Shown: positions 60,711 through 64,000 of the stretch, in pieces | How positions within the stretch are numbered: the stretch's first letter is position 1 | How the letters are laid out: each line of letters starts with the position of its first letter | Notes under the pieces: generated by a model | Told to the model about the DNA's origin: nothing | Database searches by the model: none | What the model saw: the letters and a program-made list of their open reading frames with translations, nothing else | From: Aggregatibacter actinomycetemcomitans | GTDB taxonomy: Bacteria > Pseudomonadota > Gammaproteobacteria > Enterobacterales > Pasteurellaceae | Reading direction: 5' to 3' | Assembly (NCBI RefSeq): GCF_003130205.1 | Contig: NZ_NRDF01000002.1 | Location: 1 to 64,000 of the forward strand | Length of the DNA: 64,000 nt | Program-made: the position numbers and the translations under genes

Positions 60711-61580
60711 TTAATTGATCGTGGCTAACATCTCACCCATTCTGACGGGCTCGTCCACCTGTAAATGTTCCGCGAAGGTTACGCGATTGGCAGGGAAGAG
60801 GTTGATGACCGTAGAACCTAACTGAAACGCGCCCATTTCCTGACCTTTGGTTAATTTCACCGCGTTTTCTTCTTGATACGTCCAGACTTTCACTTCACCG
60901 GTACGCGGCGGATTAATCACGCCCGCCCAGACGGTGCTCATGCTGGCGGTAATTGTGGCGCCCACCAGAATTTGCACCATAGAGCCGAATTCGGTATCAA
61001 ACAGGCAAATCACCCGTTCATTACGGGCAAATAGGTTAGGCACGTGTGCCGCCAGGAACGGATTCACCGAGAATAAATCGCCCGGCACATAAATCATTTT
61101 GCGCAGAGTGGCGTCGCACGGCATGTGTACGCGGTGATAATCGCGCGGTGATAAATAAATAGTAGCGAATTCACCGTTTTTAAAGGTATTGACCAAATCT
61201 TCATCGCCCGCCAATAAATCGGACAGACTGAAAAAATGTCCTTTGGCTTGCAATAGTAATTCGTCGTCAATATGCCCGATTTGGCTCACACGACCATCTG
61301 CCGGCAAGCAAAGTGCGGTAGGATTTTTATTTATTTTCCGGGCATCGTCTTTTAATTCACGAATAAAAAATTGGTTGAAACTTTCGTAGTCGCTGAAGTG
61401 TTCTTTTTTCGCTTCGCTCATGTCCACGTTGTATTTCTTGGCGAAGAGCTTAATCACGAAATGCGTAACCACACCCCATTTTTGCTTTGCAAACCAGCCC
61501 GCCAGTTGGGTTAAATACAGTTGCGGCATAACATATTGAAAGGCAACTTTCAGACGCTGCCAATAAGTGAATTTATTCAT
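60711..61580 (-). CDS. psd: Phosphatidylserine decarboxylase proenzyme
   Basis: The 289-residue proenzyme makes phosphatidylethanolamine from phosphatidylserine, completing the path begun by PssA. The self-cleavage motif LGST in GAFQLGSTVINLFP lies near residue 252; cleavage there makes the pyruvoyl group on the new Ser of the alpha chain. The catalytic Asp and His regions LPADGRVSQIG near 91 and LSPRDYHRVHMP near 143 are intact. It has its own promoter. An uptake signal lies at about 61312. Confidence 0.95.
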   Translation of the reverse strand: MNKFTYWQRLKVAFQYVMPQLYLTQLAGWFAKQKWGVVTHFVIKLFAKKYNVDMSEAKKEHFSDYESFNQFFIRELKDDARKINKNPTALCLPADGRVSQIGHIDDELLLQAKGHFFSLSDLLAGDEDLVNTFKNGEFATIYLSPRDYHRVHMPCDATLRKMIYVPGDLFSVNPFLAAHVPNLFARNERVICLFDTEFGSMVQILVGATITASMSTVWAGVINPPRTGEVKVWTYQEENAVKLTKGQEMGAFQLGSTVINLFPANRVTFAEHLQVDEPVRMGEMLATIN

Positions 61581-61621
61581 AATGGTTATTTTTTCTACAA
61601 TGTTAAAATGAATGAGGGGTG

Positions 61622-61649
61622 ATTATAACAACTTATTCGGCTTGTGCAA
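61622..61649 (-). promoter_or_regulatory. psd promoter
   Basis: Minus strand TTGCAC (61644-61649), 16-bp spacer, TATAAT (61622-61627). Confidence 0.8.
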
Positions 61650-61738
61650 TGAGGGGATTTTGCGTGCTTTCGGCGAAATCCGGAGCAGAATTTTTTCGAA
61701 TTTGCGATGAACCCGACAAAAATGAGAAGGATTCTTAA

Positions 61739-61767
61739 TGCATAGAAGACGTCGTGTCGAGTATAAT
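61739..61767 (+). promoter_or_regulatory. ynbC promoter
   Basis: TATAAT at 61762-61767, about 57 bp before the start, with a poor -35 (TGCATA at 17 bp). An uptake signal lies between promoter and gene. Confidence 0.55.
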
Positions 61768-61823
61768 CAGGCGCGAAAAATAACGTTTTTTTCGACCGCA
61801 CTTTTACCTGAAAAGGAGCCTAT

Positions 61824-63563
61824 ATGGAACAAGAGAAATATTTTCGTAGCGCCGATGATACGGAGCTGTTTTACCGTTATCGTCCGGCAAAAGACGGCAG
61901 TTGCGATAAAGCGATTGTGTTGTTTCACCGCGGACACGAACATTCCGGACGTATGATGTTTGTGGCGGATGAACTGGGTTTTGACGATTTTGCTTATTTC
62001 GCCTGGGATGCGCGTGGGCATGGCTTGAGCCCGGGCGAACGTGGCGATAGCCCGAGTTTGGGCACTTCCGTTGCCGATATTCAAGCGTTTATGCAACATA
62101 TTGAGCGGGAATACGGCATCAAAGCGGAAAATATCTGCGTCATCGCGCAAAGTGTCGGGGCGGTGTTGGTTTCCGCATGGTTGCATGATTATGCGCCGAA
62201 AATTCGTTGTGCCGTGTTGACGTCGCCTGCCTTTAAAGTCAAACTCTATGTGCCTTTTGCCCGCGCCGGCTTAAAACTGATGTATCGGTTGCGTGGTAAT
62301 TTCTTTGTGAATAGCTATGTCAAAGCCCATTATCTCACCCATAACAAAGCCCGTCAGGAAAGTTACAATAACGATAAATTGATTGCCCGCGCTATTTCCG
62401 TGCGTATTTTGCTCGGTTTATACGATGCGGCGGATCGTGTGGTGGCGGACGCGCAGGCGATTACTACGCCGATTTAATTATTGATTTCCGGTAACGATTG
62501 GGTGGTACACCATAAACCGCAACATGATTTTTATAATCATTTGGGCAGTCATATAAAAGAACGCCACGTGCTGCCCGGTTTTTACCACGATACCTTGGGT
62601 GAAGAAAACCGTGAATCGGCATTTAAAGAAATACGCCGTTTTATTCGCCAGCGCTTCTCCGAACCGTTGCAAACCGTGGATGTTTCTCAAGCGCATATTC
62701 ACAGCGCAAGCCGTATTGAAGCCGATGAACTGGCAACACCGTTGTCGCCTTTTAGCCCGCCCGGCGCATTCTGGGCGGCTTATCGTTGGCTGATGAAGCT
62801 GGGCGCCAACTGGAGCGAAGGGTTAAAAATCGGTAAAGAAACCGGTTATGATTCAGGCAGTACGCTGGATTATGTGTATCGCAATACGCCACAAGGCACC
62901 AATAAATTCGGCGTGTTGGTTGATAAAAATTACTTGAACGCTATCGGCTGGCGCGGTATTCGTCAGCGTAAGGTGAATATCGGTAAAGCGATTAAACTGG
63001 CGATGGAAAAATTACGCGCCGCCAATAAGCCGGTGCATGTGTTGGATATCGCGTCTGGGCATGGACGTTATGTTTTGGATGCGCTAACCGCCGAACAAAT
63101 GCCGGATTCCGTGCGTTTGCGCGATTACAGCCCGATTAATGTCGAAGCAGGTCGCAAACTCATTGAAGAACGTCAATTGCAGGACATTGTCAGCTTTGAT
63201 CAGGTGAACGCGTACGATCGCAATAACTACCAAAATCTGCAACCGCGCCCGACCTTGGGTATTGTGTCCGGTTTGCATGAATTATTTGCCGATAACGATT
63301 TGATTATGAATTCGTTGAACGGTTTTGGTGATGCTATCGAAACGGGCGGTTATTTGATCTATACGGGGCAGCCTTGGCACCCGCAATTGGAGCTCATCGC
63401 CCGTTGCTTAACCAGCCATAAAGAAGGCAGTCCGGATTGGGTTATGCGTCGTCGTAGTCAGCAGGAAATGGATCAACTGGTGGAAAACGCCGGCTTTGAA
63501 AAAATCCATCAATGGATTGACGAAGATGGCATTTTCACCGTGAGTTTGGCGGTGAAAAAATAG
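61824..63563 (+). pseudogene. ynbC: Alpha/beta hydrolase-methyltransferase fusion (YnbC-like), split by in-frame TAA
   Basis: The frame is open for 579 codons apart from one ochre codon at 62475-62477 (codon 218). The hydrolase half shows VLFHRGHEHSGRM near residue 32, AWDARGHGLSPGERG near 58 and the nucleophile Ser in VIAQSVGAVLVS near 112. Its catalytic His (LPGFYHDTLGE) lies after the stop. The C-terminal half is a PF12147-like SAM methyltransferase (HVLDIASGHGRYVLDAL near 407). E. coli YnbC is similar in length (about 585) and joins the same two domains. CAA to TAA would explain the lesion, because the frame reads on as IxLLISGNDWVVHH. The start follows AAGGAG. No single polypeptide can form without readthrough. 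Confidence 0.82.
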
Positions 63564-63570
63564 CGTGTTC

Positions 63571-64000
63571 ATGAAAAAAGTGTTTTGGCAACGGCTCGGT
63601 TATTTGCTTGCCGTCGGCATTTTGTTTTATGCCAGTTACGGATTCAGTAATTGGTTTAGTACGCAGCGGGAAAGCGTGGCGGAATTTGCCTTTGCGTGGG
63701 AAAAAGATATTCCTTTTCTAGCGTGGACGATCGTGCCTTATTGGTCGCTCAATGCTATGTATGCACTGGCATTTTTTCTGGCGCGCAGTAAACCGGAATT
63801 ACGACTTTATGTTGCACAATTAGTGATGGCGCAGATCATTGCCGTCGCCTGTTTTCTTTTGTTCCCGTTGCAATTTAGTTGGCAAAAACCGCCGACAGAA
63901 GGGCTTTCCGGGTTGTTGTTCAATTCACTCGCAGCTTTTGATCAGCCTTATAATCAGGTGCCGTCGCTGCATATTATTTTGACCGTTATTGTCGGCACCT
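63571..64000 (+). CDS. PAP2-family phosphatase, YnbD-like, partial
   Basis: An open frame starts at ATG 63571 (GTG 63565 is also possible), 7 bp after the ynbC stop, and runs off the window after 143 codons. At least three membrane helices are visible (residues 8-26, 46-68 and 78-98). The sequence then reads FDQPYNQVPSLHIIL, where PSLH is the typical motif of the membrane PAP2-like phosphatases found with ynbC. In E. coli YnbD joins a PAP2 domain to a dual-specificity phosphatase; the rest lies outside. The cluster is thought to concern phospholipid or phosphoalcohol metabolism. Confidence 0.7.
   Translation, partial: MKKVFWQRLGYLLAVGILFYASYGFSNWFSTQRESVAEFAFAWEKDIPFLAWTIVPYWSLNAMYALAFFLARSKPELRLYVAQLVMAQIIAVACFLLFPLQFSWQKPPTEGLSGLLFNSLAAFDQPYNQVPSLHIILTVIVGT

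Overview
This window is chromosomal DNA of a Pasteurellaceae bacterium, most likely an Aggregatibacter or close Haemophilus relative. Three things point there. About fifty copies of the Haemophilus-type DNA uptake signal AAGTGCGGT are scattered through it. The proteins look like those of Haemophilus influenzae. Several gene orders match that family (mobA-yihD-dsbA-maoP-trmA-rsmJ, mltG-tmk-holB-tatD, and the threonate/tetronate operon). No rRNA, tRNA, CRISPR array or prophage was found.

Layout. 1-694: the end of an IS3-family-like element cutting off ilvG. 850-4207: yigL, crcB, pldB and an O-antigen-ligase-like gene. 4298-6606: pgk-fbaA. 6723-10441: rna, a YfhL ferredoxin, yfiF and pssA. 10542-22724: the secE-nusG / rplKA / rplJL-rpoBC transcription and translation block on the minus strand, with clear promoters, an L10 leader and terminators built from paired uptake signals. 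22725-26601: a small redox/electrophile cluster (exported tandem ABM-domain protein, YciI, flavodoxin-fold quinone reductase, divergent LysR) containing two unexplained structured intergenic elements. 26665-30807: fruBKA, where FruB has two HPr domains. 30918-35442: a lipoprotein, then mobA, yihD, dsbA, maoP, trmA and rsmJ. 35534-36961: an orphan DUF4123 (type VI secretion adaptor) gene broken by an in-frame amber codon. 37190-40813: mutS and ybhA.

41011-50881 is the main accessory region. It is an L-threonate/tetronate catabolic operon (ltnD, otnK, otnC, otnI, GntP permease) with a divergent DeoR-type regulator and a good CRP box. Downstream it is extended by three unrelated hydrolases: an exported Ser esterase, a metal-dependent cyclase-family hydrolase, and a serine hydrolase fused to about eight membrane helices. 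The part from about 40.3 to 46.35 kb has no exact uptake signal and looks AT-rich, which suggests acquisition. I read the set as a capture-and-degradation module for esters or lactones of C4 sugar acids; that function is inference.

50958-64000: glnB, mltG-tmk-holB-tatD, a DUF1523 gene, paeA, folA, yjjPB, proB, fklB and psd. Last come ynbC (a hydrolase-methyltransferase fusion split by an in-frame ochre codon) and the start of a ynbD-like PAP2 gene that runs off the window.

Functionally the window covers housekeeping (transcription, ribosome, glycolysis, phospholipid synthesis, DNA repair) plus sugar and sugar-acid uptake. At least three genes are decaying: ilvG by IS insertion, and the DUF4123 gene and ynbC by single nonsense codons.
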